64,000 nucleotides of DNA, from contig JBOHLS010000007.1 in assembly GCA_050729835.1 (NCBI GenBank), positions 48,323-112,322 on the forward strand. The letters are read 5' to 3'. The position numbers and the translations under genes are program-made. Source of the stretch: REEB95 sp050729835 (lineage in GTDB: Bacteria; Pseudomonadota; Alphaproteobacteria; ATCC43930; CGMCC-115725). A model generated the notes under the pieces. The model made no database searches, was not told the DNA's origin, and saw only the letters and a list, made by a program, of their open reading frames with translations. Below are positions 36,087-44,478 of the stretch, piece by piece (the stretch's first letter is position 1; the number at the start of each line of letters is the position of its first letter).

Positions 36087-36278
36087 TCAGCTCCGCGCCG
36101 TCTCGTAGTACTTGCGGATGTGATCGGTCTCGCGATAGCCGGGGGTCTTCGCCTGCGGCTCGTCGGCTGCCGCGAGCCTGCCGGTCGCCAGCGTCGCAGC
36201 GCCGGCCACCGAGCCCAATCCGACGAGCTTCAGGAACTCGCGGCGCTTGGCGGTGGGTTTTTCGGAACGATCTGACAT
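36087..36278 (-). CDS. Small Tat-signal protein of formate dehydrogenase clusters
   Basis: A 63-aa protein with a twin-arginine-like leader (AKRREFLKLVGLGSVAGAATLATG) and a short mature part (GYRETDHIRKYYETARS). This matches the family named formate dehydrogenase region TAT target. GAGGGAG lies before the ATG at 36278. It sits just ahead of the catalytic gene and probably assists export or assembly. Confidence 0.8.
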   Translation of the reverse strand: MSDRSEKPTAKRREFLKLVGLGSVAGAATLATGRLAAADEPQAKTPGYRETDHIRKYYETARS

Positions 36279-36298
36279 GACGGTTCTCCCTCGAAAAT

Positions 36299-36934
36299 TC
36301 AGGCGATCGCGAAGGCGGTTTGCTCGATGTGCAGGAAAAGCCGGCCGACGCGGCCGACCGCAGCGTAAAGCCGGGCCGATTGCGCGGTTTCGAGATCGCG
36401 GAAGAAGCGCTCGGCCCACGGCGCGATAAAGCCGTCGAAAAATTCCCGCTGCTGCGCGACCGGCGCGGGCGCATCGAACGTGCCGATGATCAGACCGGCC
36501 ATGACCTCGCATAGCGCCGCGATATGGTCCTCGGGCTCCTTGACCGCAGCCGCGCGTTCGATGCCGAGGCCGGCGAGCGCGCCGCGCAGATTGGCCAGCG
36601 GCCGCTCATGCAGGAATCCGGTTAGATAATAGGAGGCGTAAGGCAGCAGCTCGCCGCGGCCGAGGCCGATTAAGAGGTCGTGATACTCGCGAGCGACGGC
36701 TTCGGCGGTAGTCGCAGCGGCGGCACCCGCCAGATCGCGGAACGCCATACCGAGTTCGCTATCGTCGCTGGCTAAGTGCGTGAGAGCAGAAAGCAGCGCG
36801 CTGTCGGGTGGCGACGCCAGCACACGCGCCAGCATGCCGTAGATTTCGGCACGCATCTGCTCTTCTTCCGGGATCGGTACCGGGATCTCACTGCTTGGAC
36901 TGGTTGTGCCGCTTATGGCGCGGGCACCGTCCAT
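36299..36934 (-). CDS. TorD/DmsD-family chaperone for formate dehydrogenase
   Basis: A 211-aa all-helical cytoplasmic chaperone. Characteristic text is REYHDLLIGLGRGELLPYASYYLTGFLHERPL (split by the family Y/F..L motif) and PEDHIAALCEVMAGLI; TorD proteins carry the ExPxDH motif, here KEPEDH. It guides the molybdoenzyme before Tat export. It lies between the DUF3306 gene and the Tat-leader protein. Confidence 0.8.
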   Translation of the reverse strand: MDGARAISGTTSPSSEIPVPIPEEEQMRAEIYGMLARVLASPPDSALLSALTHLASDDSELGMAFRDLAGAAAATTAEAVAREYHDLLIGLGRGELLPYASYYLTGFLHERPLANLRGALAGLGIERAAAVKEPEDHIAALCEVMAGLIIGTFDAPAPVAQQREFFDGFIAPWAERFFRDLETAQSARLYAAVGRVGRLFLHIEQTAFAIA

Positions 36935-37048
36935 CGCACGTTTTCTCCCTTAGGCGCCGCTTCTGACGAGCGGTTTTAATTTTGGGCCGCCAGTAAAAAT
37001 GTAGCCTAATACAACTTTTTGTAACCGTCTACAGCGGGCGCGCTCCGC

Positions 37049-37537
37049 TTATATGGAATCGCTGCCGTCGTTTGCAACCGAGGGCGACGATCCTTTGATC
37101 GCCGGTGACGCATCGCCAGCCGCCTTATTCGCTGCCGGCGCCGCACTCTGCGGCGAGTCGGGTGTTGCCAGTTCTTCCTTTCCGGACAGGCCCTTAAGTA
37201 CGCGGTAAACCGTGCGTACCGCTGCAGTACTCTTGAAGACGGCGGCGAAGTCTTCGCCATATTCGACCAGCCCATCGAGGTTGGCGAATACCGGATCGCT
37301 GCGCCAGAGCTTCTGCAAAGCGGCGTTGCGCGTCGCTTCAGGCACGCCAGGCCGCATGAACGCGGCGTAATCGGATTCGACGGTGAGGGATTCGACCGGC
37401 GGCAGCGTTTCGGGAGGCGGTTCCGCCGTCGGCGCGGGCACCGCTGTGTTCGCCGGCGCAGCGTCCCGTGGCTGCGGCCGACGTGCGCGCCGCTTCAGCT
37501 GCGACCAACGCGCCAGAAAATCAGCGGGTTCAGCCAT
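37049..37537 (-). CDS. DUF3306 family protein
   Basis: A 162-aa protein with the conserved start FLARWSQLKRRAR and the core ESDYAAFMRPGVPEATRNAALQKLWRSDPVFANLDGLVEYGEDF. Both ends are low complexity. DUF3306 proteins occur almost only with DUF3305 in formate dehydrogenase clusters; the role is unknown, presumably maturation. It overlaps DUF3305 by 8 bp. Confidence 0.88.
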   Translation of the reverse strand: MAEPADFLARWSQLKRRARRPQPRDAAPANTAVPAPTAEPPPETLPPVESLTVESDYAAFMRPGVPEATRNAALQKLWRSDPVFANLDGLVEYGEDFAAVFKSTAAVRTVYRVLKGLSGKEELATPDSPQSAAPAANKAAGDASPAIKGSSPSVANDGSDSI

Positions 37538-38063
37538 AGTCGTCCTTCACCTGGTGCGCGCGCAGGAGTGGCGTGCGCTGCCGCTTCTTGAACGGCACGT
37601 CGACATGATAGGTCTGCACATAGCGCTGCAGAAGACTCAGCACCGGCTCCGGCATCGCGACGCCGTCTGCGGCGACGTCGCCGCCGTCGAGATAATCCTG
37701 CGTCTCGGTATGACAGACGGTGACGCGGAACGGTTCCGGCCGTCCGTCCGGCATGCTCGCTTCCGAGCGCCAGAGGATGTAGACGAGTGGCGGTTGCTGC
37801 GACAGGTTGAGGCAATAGTCCCGCGTTTCGTCGGCGAACAGTTCGAGATCGAGCGTCGCCAAGTGGTACCATGCCCAACCGTCGCCCTCGCGCAGCAAAT
37901 TCGACTGTGTCACCACCGGCGCGCCGGGAATCACCGCAACCGGCTTCCACCGCCATTCCTGCCACGGATGCGCGATCCGGCGCCGTTCGAACACGACGCC
38001 GAGCGGAATAACCGTCTTGCGTGCCGGCACCGCGCCGGCAGGTTCCGGCAAGGGCTCGTTCAT
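37530..38063 (-). CDS. DUF3305 family protein
   Basis: A 177-aa protein with PLGVVFERRRIAHPWQEWRWKPVAV, LELFADETRDYCLNLSQ and a C-terminal PFKKRQRTPLLRAH, as in DUF3305. It is paired with DUF3306 downstream and partly coupled to an interrupted small frame upstream. The enzyme role is unknown. Confidence 0.88.
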   Translation of the reverse strand: MNEPLPEPAGAVPARKTVIPLGVVFERRRIAHPWQEWRWKPVAVIPGAPVVTQSNLLREGDGWAWYHLATLDLELFADETRDYCLNLSQQPPLVYILWRSEASMPDGRPEPFRVTVCHTETQDYLDGGDVAADGVAMPEPVLSLLQRYVQTYHVDVPFKKRQRTPLLRAHQVKDDYG

Positions 38064-38311
38064 TCACCGATCATCATACGGGCATCCCGCAGGAGTTCAA
38101 TTCCCTCGGCCTGCTGCGCCGCGTCACCGCCGCACATCGGCTCGGCTTTGGCAATCCGTCCGCCGGCGGTTGCGGTGGCCTAAGGGCCAATAATGCTGAC
38201 CTTGAACTTGGCGGTAGTATCCCTGGACGCTTGGGCGCAATCTTCGGTCGCAAGCGCCGGAGCGGCCGCAAACGCGGGCGGTGCGAGAACGGCCAGGGTT
38301 CGATGAATCAC
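38060..38311 (-). pseudogene. Possible small exported protein interrupted by an in-frame TAG
   Basis: A frame from GTG 38311 (or GTG 38353) reads a signal-like start (RTLAVLAPPAFAAAPALA) and then DCAQASRDTTAKFKV. It hits TAG at 38180-38182 and resumes in frame with GGRIAKAEPMCGGDAAQQAE up to a TGA that overlaps the DUF3305 ATG. The coupling at the 3' end suggests a former gene of about 85-100 codons broken by one nonsense change. It could also be chance. The rest of 38312-38496, between divergent operons, is promoter space with no other gene. Confidence 0.3.
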
Positions 38312-38496
38312 GGTCAGGCTTCTTTCGCGCGATGGCGCGGGACTATCCGTCACCGTCGCGACGGCACGGCCGCTCTCCGCTTTCGTATGTCAGATAACGC
38401 CGGTGAGGCGGCTGGCAGTGATCTGGATCAATACCGCCGGCGTCGAACGGCGACCACCGGGCGGCGCGCCACGGCGGCCCTCGCGGACTAAACCGC

Positions 38497-40515
38497 ATGG
38501 AAATCAGCGGCAAGACGGTCCTGCTCTGCGATTGCGAAGGCTCGATGCCGCTCGACGGCAAGGCCGTGGCGCGCGCCTGCGCGGCCGCTGGCGCGAACGC
38601 CGTCGGCCACCACCTGTGTCGCGCGGAACTCGACAGGCTGCTGAGCGCCGCCAAGACCGGCAAACCGCTGGTGATCGGCTGCACGCAGGAAGAGCCTGCC
38701 TTCGCCGAAGCGCTTGCCGACGCCGGCGTCGCCGCCAGCTATGCGAACATCCGCGAGCGTGCGCTGTGGTCCGACGAGGCGGCGCAGGCGTTGCCCAAAG
38801 TCGTGGCGCTGCTGGCGGAGGCAGCACTCGATGCGCCGCCGGTGCCGGCACTCACGCTTAAATCCGGCGGCCTTTGCCTCATCTATGGCCGCAACGAGAC
38901 CGCGTTGGCCGCAGCGCTACAGATGGCCGACCGGCTCGACGTCACGCTGCTGCTGTCGAAGCCGGACGAAATCGTGCCGCCGCGCGTCGTGAAGGTGCCG
39001 ATCCATCGCGGCACGATTGCCGCGGCCAAGGGCCATCTCGGCGCGTTCGAAATCGTCGTCGACGATTATGCCGCGGCCATTCCGTCGTCGCGATCGACAC
39101 TCGGCTTCGAGCAACCGCGCAACGGCGCCAAGACGAGCTGCGATCTGATTTTGGACCTCGGCGGCGGCACGCCGCTCTTCGCCGGCGGCGAACGCCGCGA
39201 CGGCTATCTGCGGCCCGATCCCAAGAATCCCGCCGCGGTGCAAGCCGCGCTGTTCACGCTCACCAACCTGATCGGCGAATTCGAAAAGCCGCGTTACGTC
39301 GATTTCCACAACGAGCTCTGCGCTCACTCGCGCTCGCAAAAGATCGGCTGCACGCGCTGTCTCGACGTCTGTCCAACCGCCGCCATCGCTCCGGCAGGCG
39401 ACAGCGTCGCCATTGACGCCTATATCTGCGGCGGCTGCGGCGCTTGTCACAGCGTCTGCCCGACCGGCGCGGCTTCCTACGCCATGCCGCCCGTCGATTT
39501 CCTGGCAAAGCGACTGCGAACCCTCTTTTCCGCTTACGCCGAGGCGGGCGGCACGAAACCAGCGTTATTGGTGCACGATCCACGCAAAGGCGCCGAGATG
39601 ATCGATGCCATGGCGCGGTTCGGCAAAGGGCTGCCAGCACGCGTCATTCCGTTCGCCATCAACGAAGTGACGCAACTCGGCTTCGACTTCCTGACACTGG
39701 CCTTCGCCTACGGCGCGGCGCAGGTCGCGGTGCTCGTCCATCCCGAGAAACGCGACGAACTGACGGCGTTCGCGGGCCAATTCGGCCTCGCCGAGAGCGT
39801 TCTGCAAGGCCTCGGTTACGGCAGTGGACGACTCCACGTGCTGGTGGAAGCCGATCCGGATGCGGTCGAAGCCGCACTCTACGGCTTGCCGGATGTTGCG
39901 GCGGTTGCTGGCGGCCGTTTCCTGCCGCTGGGCGAAAAGCGCGGCCTGACGCGGCTTGCCCTCGCGCATCTGCACACCAATGCGCCGGAGCGGCGCGACA
40001 TGCTGCCGTTGCCGTTTGGCGCGCCCTTCGGTGCCGTGCAAATTAGAGCCGACGGCTGCACGTTGTGCCTCGCCTGCGTCGGCGCTTGTCCGACCGGCGC
40101 GCTGCTCGACAATCCGGACCTGCCGCAGCTCCGCTTCCAGGAAGACGCCTGCGTCCAGTGCGGCTTATGCAAGGCCACTTGCCCCGAGAAGGTGATCGGC
40201 CTGATGCCACGGCTCAACTTCACTGGCGCCGGGGCCAACGCCGTCGTGCTCAAGGAAGAGCCACCGTTCAACTGCATCAATTGCGGTAAGCCGTTCGGCA
40301 CGCGCAGCTCGATCGAACGCATCATCGCGCAGCTTGCGGGCAAGCATTCGATGTTCCGCGACGAGCAGCGCACGCGGCTTATCCAGATGTGCGAAGATTG
40401 CCGCGTCATCGTGCAGATCAAGGATCGCTCCGGCGATCCGTTCGCCAGCAAGCCGCGGCCAAAGCCGCGCACGACCGAAGACTATCTGCGCGAGCGCGGC
40501 GACGACGACAAATAG
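38497..40515 (+). CDS. Multi-cluster ferredoxin protein of formate dehydrogenase clusters
   Basis: A 672-aa iron-sulfur protein. Four 4Fe-4S motifs are visible in two pairs: CTRCLDVCPTAAI and CGGCGACHSVCPTGA near residues 287-325, then CTLCLACVGACPTGA and CVQCGLCKATCPEKV near residues 522-570. Towards the end are CINCGKPFG and CEDC motifs. The N-terminal 270 residues form a non-Fe-S region. It is found with formate dehydrogenase maturation genes and probably delivers electrons or sulfur during assembly, but this is inference. It is the only plus-strand gene in this half of the island and has its own promoter. Confidence 0.8.
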   Translation: MEISGKTVLLCDCEGSMPLDGKAVARACAAAGANAVGHHLCRAELDRLLSAAKTGKPLVIGCTQEEPAFAEALADAGVAASYANIRERALWSDEAAQALPKVVALLAEAALDAPPVPALTLKSGGLCLIYGRNETALAAALQMADRLDVTLLLSKPDEIVPPRVVKVPIHRGTIAAAKGHLGAFEIVVDDYAAAIPSSRSTLGFEQPRNGAKTSCDLILDLGGGTPLFAGGERRDGYLRPDPKNPAAVQAALFTLTNLIGEFEKPRYVDFHNELCAHSRSQKIGCTRCLDVCPTAAIAPAGDSVAIDAYICGGCGACHSVCPTGAASYAMPPVDFLAKRLRTLFSAYAEAGGTKPALLVHDPRKGAEMIDAMARFGKGLPARVIPFAINEVTQLGFDFLTLAFAYGAAQVAVLVHPEKRDELTAFAGQFGLAESVLQGLGYGSGRLHVLVEADPDAVEAALYGLPDVAAVAGGRFLPLGEKRGLTRLALAHLHTNAPERRDMLPLPFGAPFGAVQIRADGCTLCLACVGACPTGALLDNPDLPQLRFQEDACVQCGLCKATCPEKVIGLMPRLNFTGAGANAVVLKEEPPFNCINCGKPFGTRSSIERIIAQLAGKHSMFRDEQRTRLIQMCEDCRVIVQIKDRSGDPFASKPRPKPRTTEDYLRERGDDDK

Positions 40516-40519
40516 CCGT

Positions 40520-40780
40520 TCAGCGCGCGCCGTTTGCCTGCGCCGCGCACGATGGCGCGACATTGGCGAGAAAGCGGCGTGCGGCATCGACCGGCAAGGC
40601 GCCTTGATCGCGAGCCTTTTCGATCGCGGCGGTTTGGCGCCGGATGCAGGCGGCGACGGCGGGATCTTCGCGGTTGTCGAGATAGATCAACCACGCGATG
40701 AGACCCAGCGCGATCGCCGCGATCGCTGCGGCCACGGTCCGTGCGGCGGGTCCGTCGAGACACGAGGCGACCGAACGCAT
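40520..40780 (-). CDS. Small single-span membrane protein
   Basis: An 86-aa protein with a helix at residues 14-34 (TVAAAIAAIALGLIAWLIYL) and a periplasmic tail with cysteines at AACIRRQ and PSCAAQ. It follows the DUF6352-like gene by 7 bp and faces the end of the ferredoxin gene. Function is unknown. Confidence 0.55.
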   Translation of the reverse strand: MRSVASCLDGPAARTVAAAIAAIALGLIAWLIYLDNREDPAVAACIRRQTAAIEKARDQGALPVDAARRFLANVAPSCAAQANGAR

Positions 40781-40787
40781 GGCAGCC

Positions 40788-41825
40788 TCAGATTTCGCGC
40801 GCCAAAGGCAGATTGCGCAGCAGGTTCTGCGGCTTCAGACGCAGCCGACGGTTGGCGTCCATCGCCAGGCCAAGGTAGACCGGCTTGCCGGCAACATCGG
40901 GCCGCATATCCGCAGGCTCGGCGAAACGCGCGCGGAACAGCGCCACCAACTGCCGCGGCCGCGCCTCATCGATGCTCTCGCCGCGATAGAGCGCATTGAG
41001 TATGGCCGAGGACTCGCTGTCGAGACCGACATGCCACACCCAGTGCTCGTCGCGGATATCTTGCAGCGGCTCGATCCGAAGCGCGACGCCGAGGAAATGG
41101 GCGACCCAGCGCTCGAGCACGCGGCAGAGCGCATCGAGACCGGGACGGGTGAACGAGAGATCGAGCACGGTGTCGAAACGGTCGCTGCGCTGCCAGTAAG
41201 CGGCAGCGTTCTCGGTCGAAAGCACGTCCAGAGTCACCTCGTGGGTCGGCGTGCTGCTGTCGATCAGCAATCGGCCGAGCGAACCCAGCCCGCCGGTGCG
41301 CGCCGTGACCTCGACGGTTTCCTCGTCGGCGAGCAGAACGGCGCCGTCGGCGATCGTCACCTTCTGGGTGCGGAAGAGCAGCTCCGCCGCGCGCAGCGCA
41401 AACGGGTCGTCGCAATCGGCGAGGATGTTGCGCAGGATTGCATGCGCCAAATGATCGAGCATCAACGCCGGGAGCGTCACGGACTTCGTCATGAACAGCG
41501 TGAGATAGGTTTTCTCGAGCGTGCCGCCAGCGATCAGCCGGTCACGCAAGCCGAGGAACGCCCGGTAGTTGTCGCGGGCGTCGGCATCGGCGAGCGCGGC
41601 GAGCTCGTCGGCCGTCACCTTGGCACGTGGCGCGGATCGCAGTTTGTCGTGTAAAGTCCGCTCGCATGGCTCCGTTTCCTCGGTGAGCCGTAACTCGAGC
41701 CGCTCGAGATAGGCGCGAAGAAAATCATCCGTAACCACGAGATGCCCCGCCGCGTCACGACGCAGGCGATGAAAGCCCGAGCTCAGCCAGAAATCGGGCA
41801 GCGTTGCGGTCGCGGACTCAGCCAT
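40788..41825 (-). CDS. DUF6352-like protein
   Basis: A 345-aa soluble protein containing LPDFWLSSGFHRLRRDAAGHL at its start, LTLFMTKSVTLPALMLDHLAHAILR in the middle and DEHWVWHVGLDSESSAILN later. I recognise it as the DUF6352 type that accompanies DUF3305/DUF3306 clusters. The ATG at 41825 overlaps the upstream ligase-like gene by 8 bp, so translation is coupled. Confidence 0.65.
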   Translation of the reverse strand: MAESATATLPDFWLSSGFHRLRRDAAGHLVVTDDFLRAYLERLELRLTEETEPCERTLHDKLRSAPRAKVTADELAALADADARDNYRAFLGLRDRLIAGGTLEKTYLTLFMTKSVTLPALMLDHLAHAILRNILADCDDPFALRAAELLFRTQKVTIADGAVLLADEETVEVTARTGGLGSLGRLLIDSSTPTHEVTLDVLSTENAAAYWQRSDRFDTVLDLSFTRPGLDALCRVLERWVAHFLGVALRIEPLQDIRDEHWVWHVGLDSESSAILNALYRGESIDEARPRQLVALFRARFAEPADMRPDVAGKPVYLGLAMDANRRLRLKPQNLLRNLPLAREI

Positions 41826-42537
41826 GCGCAGCATGCACCGCGAGCGCAGCTTCGAGTGACAACACACGCTCGCGTCCGTTTTGGAGGACGCACAAATCGC
41901 CGGCCTCGTCGAGGCGAAGCGGGGTCGCGAGTCCGCCGGGAAGCGCGATTGCGGGCGCCAGCGGCGTGAAAGCGCGCCGCGACCACTCGGACGCGATCGG
42001 TTTCAGCCCCTCGCTTTCCCAGCGATTGAGCCACGCGAGGAAATGCCGGCTGAAGCCCTCGATCTGCGCCGCGACCGAGAATCCCTCGAAGGCTTCTTCG
42101 GCAATGCAGGTGCGCGTCGGTGTACGGCCGGGCTCATCGCTGCCGGCACTGAGCGCCAGATCGAAACCGAGAATCGCCCAGTCTGGCACGGCGTCAGCGC
42201 CGCTGGGTGCGCAGGTAAGCGAGAGACGGCCGGCAAGACCGCCGTCGATTATGATGTCGCCGGGCCATCCAAAGCCAATCGGTGAAGGCGGCGGCGCAAA
42301 GATGCCGAGCGCGTCGGCGAAGGCGAGCGCCGCGACATAGATCACCGGCAAGGTCTCGCGCCGCGTGCAGTCGGGTTTCAGGTTCAGCGCAAAATCGAGC
42401 CGGTCGGCCCGGTCGGCCCAGAAGATGACACCTTCGCCCTCGCCGGCTTTCAACGCAGCGCGCGTTTCTGCGAACGCCGACTGCCCAGGGGCGAGGCAGA
42501 CAGCGCGATAAGGCGGCGGCAATGTGAGTCCGGTCAT
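41818..42537 (-). CDS. Biotin/lipoate-protein ligase-like protein
   Basis: A 239-aa protein. Residues 1-185 resemble the ligase fold (GVIFWADRADRLDFALNLKPD, PIGFGWPGDIIIDGGLAGRLSL); the C-terminal 55 residues form a small extra domain (LATPLRLDEAGDLCVLQNGRERVLSL). It lacks a clear GRGRRG-type biotin loop, so it may not act on biotin. Such genes recur in alphaproteobacterial formate dehydrogenase clusters. Start at 42537. Confidence 0.6.
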   Translation of the reverse strand: MTGLTLPPPYRAVCLAPGQSAFAETRAALKAGEGEGVIFWADRADRLDFALNLKPDCTRRETLPVIYVAALAFADALGIFAPPPSPIGFGWPGDIIIDGGLAGRLSLTCAPSGADAVPDWAILGFDLALSAGSDEPGRTPTRTCIAEEAFEGFSVAAQIEGFSRHFLAWLNRWESEGLKPIASEWSRRAFTPLAPAIALPGGLATPLRLDEAGDLCVLQNGRERVLSLEAALAVHAAHG

Positions 42538-42847
42538 AGCTTCGCGCGATTGTAAACCTACGCTTTACACCCGCAAATCCGCGCGCAGAGCTGCCCGCGC
42601 CAATTTGCGTCTCTACTCCAGGATAGGATCTTACCCCGATACATGCTGACGAGTGGCAATCAATGGGCAACTTGTTCTCATCACGTTCGACAGAGTAACG
42701 CTCGTCTCAGAGTGCAGTGCTACTATTTGGGTATGAACGAAGACGAACGTCACCCCTGGTGGACCCTCACTCGCAATGAACAGAAGCGCATTGTCGAGGA
42801 TGGCATCCGGCACGTTGATCAAGTTGCGCGCTACCGTTTCTTTTCGA
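42538..42847. other. Gene-free region
   Basis: I see no convincing gene, RNA or repeat here. A plus-strand frame (MNEDERHPWWTLTRNEQ, from 42733) has no ribosome-binding site and runs into the convergent gene. The boundary between the formate dehydrogenase and fluoride modules lies here. Confidence 0.4.
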
Positions 42848-43201
42848 TCAATGTTCAGCGTGCGTCGCGCCAACCGATTCATCCGTGCCCTGCGCTCGCA
42901 ACCACGCGATGACCGCTTTGGGACTTCCGGTAAGTACACGCGCCCATGTTGTTGCTTTGATCGGCTCATTCTTGCCGTCCCACCAATGCTCGACCACCAC
43001 CAACAGCGCCCAGCGAGCGCTCGTCCGGTCAAGGTGATGCAGTTCCAGCGTAACCGCGCAATCCGGTCCCGTGAAGCTCAGTCGATTTTTGCGCCAAGCG
43101 ACGTCGCCAACCCGCCACGAAGTCGCATGAAGGCCCGGACAGGATGCTTGGTGCAGGATCTGCCAGCGGTTGAGAAAGTTGCGGTCGTTTACGCGGCGCA
43201 C
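42848..43201 (-). CDS. Unknown 117-aa protein under fluoride riboswitch A
   Basis: A soluble protein, no signal or membrane segment, rich in Trp and His. Notable text: FLNRWQILHQASCPGLHATSW, VGDVAWRKNRLSFTG, VVEHWWDGKNEPIK and SPKAVIAWLRAQ. I know no family for it. The GTG at 43201 is chosen for the GGAGG 6 nt upstream. A fluoride-type aptamer lies about 155 bp upstream on the same strand with no other good gene between, apart from a possible 44-codon leader (43192-43326) that overlaps this start. Confidence 0.5.
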   Translation of the reverse strand: MRRVNDRNFLNRWQILHQASCPGLHATSWRVGDVAWRKNRLSFTGPDCAVTLELHHLDRTSARWALLVVVEHWWDGKNEPIKATTWARVLTGSPKAVIAWLRAQGTDESVGATHAEH

Positions 43202-43330
43202 ATTGCGCCTCCGTTGAAGGCACGGCGCCATGACGCCCAAGCGCGAACAATACGAGGAAAGATTTTGTCACGGCCGGCACCGCGACTTGAGGTACCCGCA
43301 AACCGGGCAATGCCCGAACTACACATGATC

Positions 43331-43400
43331 GACCTCCTACAGCGTCGAAGCGCAGTAGGAGTCATCAGCCTCGGTGGCGGTTTCGGGGGACTCCTTCCCC
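43331..43400 (-). ncRNA. Fluoride riboswitch A (crcB motif, variant)
   Basis: Read on the minus strand the aptamer (43400 to 43355) gives GGGGAAGGAGTCCCCC, then GAAACCGCC, GGCTGATGACTCCTAC. This is the crcB layout with paired P1, the ACCGC loop and the TGATGACTCCTAC strand. The usual GATGG is GAAGG here, so one conserved base differs. CTGTAGGAGG (43331-43342) can pair with the ACTCCTAC strand, a switch that could hide a downstream ribosome-binding site. It precedes the 117-aa unknown protein. Confidence 0.8.
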
Positions 43401-43484
43401 TTACATCGGAACTGTCTGTCTATCGTTCCTGACTGTCAATCCTCGGCGCTTGGCTTGAATGACCGTGTCGGTTACTACTTTGGC

Positions 43485-43554
43485 GGCGATGGAGTTCGCC
43501 TGAAGCGCCCATTGGGCTGATGACTCCTGACAGACCGAAGTGCCGGAAGGAGTC
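43485..43554 (+). ncRNA. Fluoride riboswitch B (crcB motif), orphan
   Basis: GGCGATGGAGTTCGCC (43485-43500), TGAAGCGCCC, GGGCTGATGACTCCTGAC match the crcB consensus. GGAAGGAGTC (43544-43553) can pair with GACTCCT and includes an AAGGAG ribosome-binding site placed 7 nt before GTG at 43561. That reading frame stops after 30 codons and is antisense to a broken MFS gene, so the original target appears deleted. Confidence 0.88.
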
Positions 43555-43563
43555 GTCGCGGTG

Positions 43564-43976
43564 ACGGTATGGGACAGCATCGTGTCGCGCGGTGGATTGC
43601 GGATGGCCTTGCCAACCCGCTCCAGAACGATCAGCGCCGCGGCTGTCGGCTAGCTTCCGGTCAACGCGAGCGCCGGAACCGACGACATCTGCACGACGTA
43701 GCCGAAGATCGTGATCGGCCAATACTCGCCGGTGGTGCTAGTGAGGCGGCCGGAGACCAGTCGGATGCCGTAGCCGAGCAATTCGCCGAACCCCGCGACG
43801 ACCGCGACAACGGTCGCCGTCGCCACGAGCGATCCCAGATAAGGGCCGAGGATGCTGCGCGATCCTTCGTAGGTGAAATCGGCGAAGAAGCTGAGAATTC
43901 CGATCAGCAGCACGAACCAGAATGCGGCGCGACTTGCGGCCGTGGTCGGTCGACGCGGGGTTCGCTGGACTGTCAT
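43564..43976 (-). pseudogene. MFS transporter, truncated and with an in-frame amber codon
   Basis: The frame from ATG 43976 gives an MFS N-terminus (RAAFWFVLLIGILSFFADFT, GSRSILGPYLGSLVA, GFGELLGYGIRLVSGRL). TAG at 43650-43652 interrupts it; the same frame continues with AAALIVLERVGKAIRNPPRD and TMLSH, typical of this MFS group, where a Trp codon is expected at the stop. The gene then ends at the edge of riboswitch B, so the remaining two thirds are lost. It has about four membrane helices left and should be non-functional. Confidence 0.8.
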
Positions 43977-44106
43977 AAGGCTCTCGGCTGGCGCGCAAAC
44001 GTTATCGAGTATGTTGTGCCCTGCGCGTCACAATTCTCCGCAGGAGCCAATGCCCATCGACGTTATAACGGCAGCATCCAAGACCTGAAGGGACGCCGGA
44101 TCGCAG

Positions 44107-44274
44107 CTACGCGTTACCGTGCGTGCGTCCGAACTCCTTCATCTTTTCTCGTTTGGCGGCGAGCATCTTTTGGAGCATTGCGCGCTTGCTTTCGTCGTGC
44201 TCGCGGTCGAGTTCCTTTTGATAAAAGTCGATCTTCTGCCAAACGATCCAGTGATCGATGATCTCCAGAACCAA
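44107..44274 (-). CDS. Possible small charged helical protein
   Basis: A 55-aa frame from TTG 44274 (GAGGAA 6 nt upstream) reads VLEIIDHWIVWQKIDFYQKE, then HDESKRAMLQKMLAAKREKM. It is highly charged and predicted to be helical. An overlapping frame on the same strand is longer but less protein-like. It may be a remnant of a larger gene; no family is recognised. The remaining 44275-44478 holds only the promoter of riboswitch C. Confidence 0.35.
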   Translation of the reverse strand: MVLEIIDHWIVWQKIDFYQKELDREHDESKRAMLQKMLAAKREKMKEFGRTHGNA

Positions 44275-44478
44275 AAGCGTTTCCTCGCTTTTTGTTCAAT
44301 GCCCAACGATGTCGATTAACGCGCCGCTCCAGCGAATAATCAACAACGACCCGGAAACCTGGCAGCAGTACTGCCTTGATGGGTCGTAATATCGGCCTGT
44401 GAGCGAACCGCCGACCGAACCAACCGCTCGCTGACAAGGCCCGTTGAATCCACAGAGTTCGGCTCATATCATGAATGC

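Noticed and set aside
34299..36275. A 658-aa plus-strand open frame opposite the formate dehydrogenase catalytic gene
   Set aside because: Antisense shadow in high-GC DNA, with His/Arg/Ala-rich composition and no motif.
42733..42912. Plus-strand frame starting MNEDERHPWW
   Set aside because: No ribosome-binding site, short, and its end overlaps the convergent riboswitch-A target.
43569..44261. 230-aa plus-strand frame downstream of riboswitch B as its target
   Set aside because: It is antisense to the MFS fragment, whose own translation is clearly protein-like; composition of the plus frame is Arg/Gln-rich shadow.
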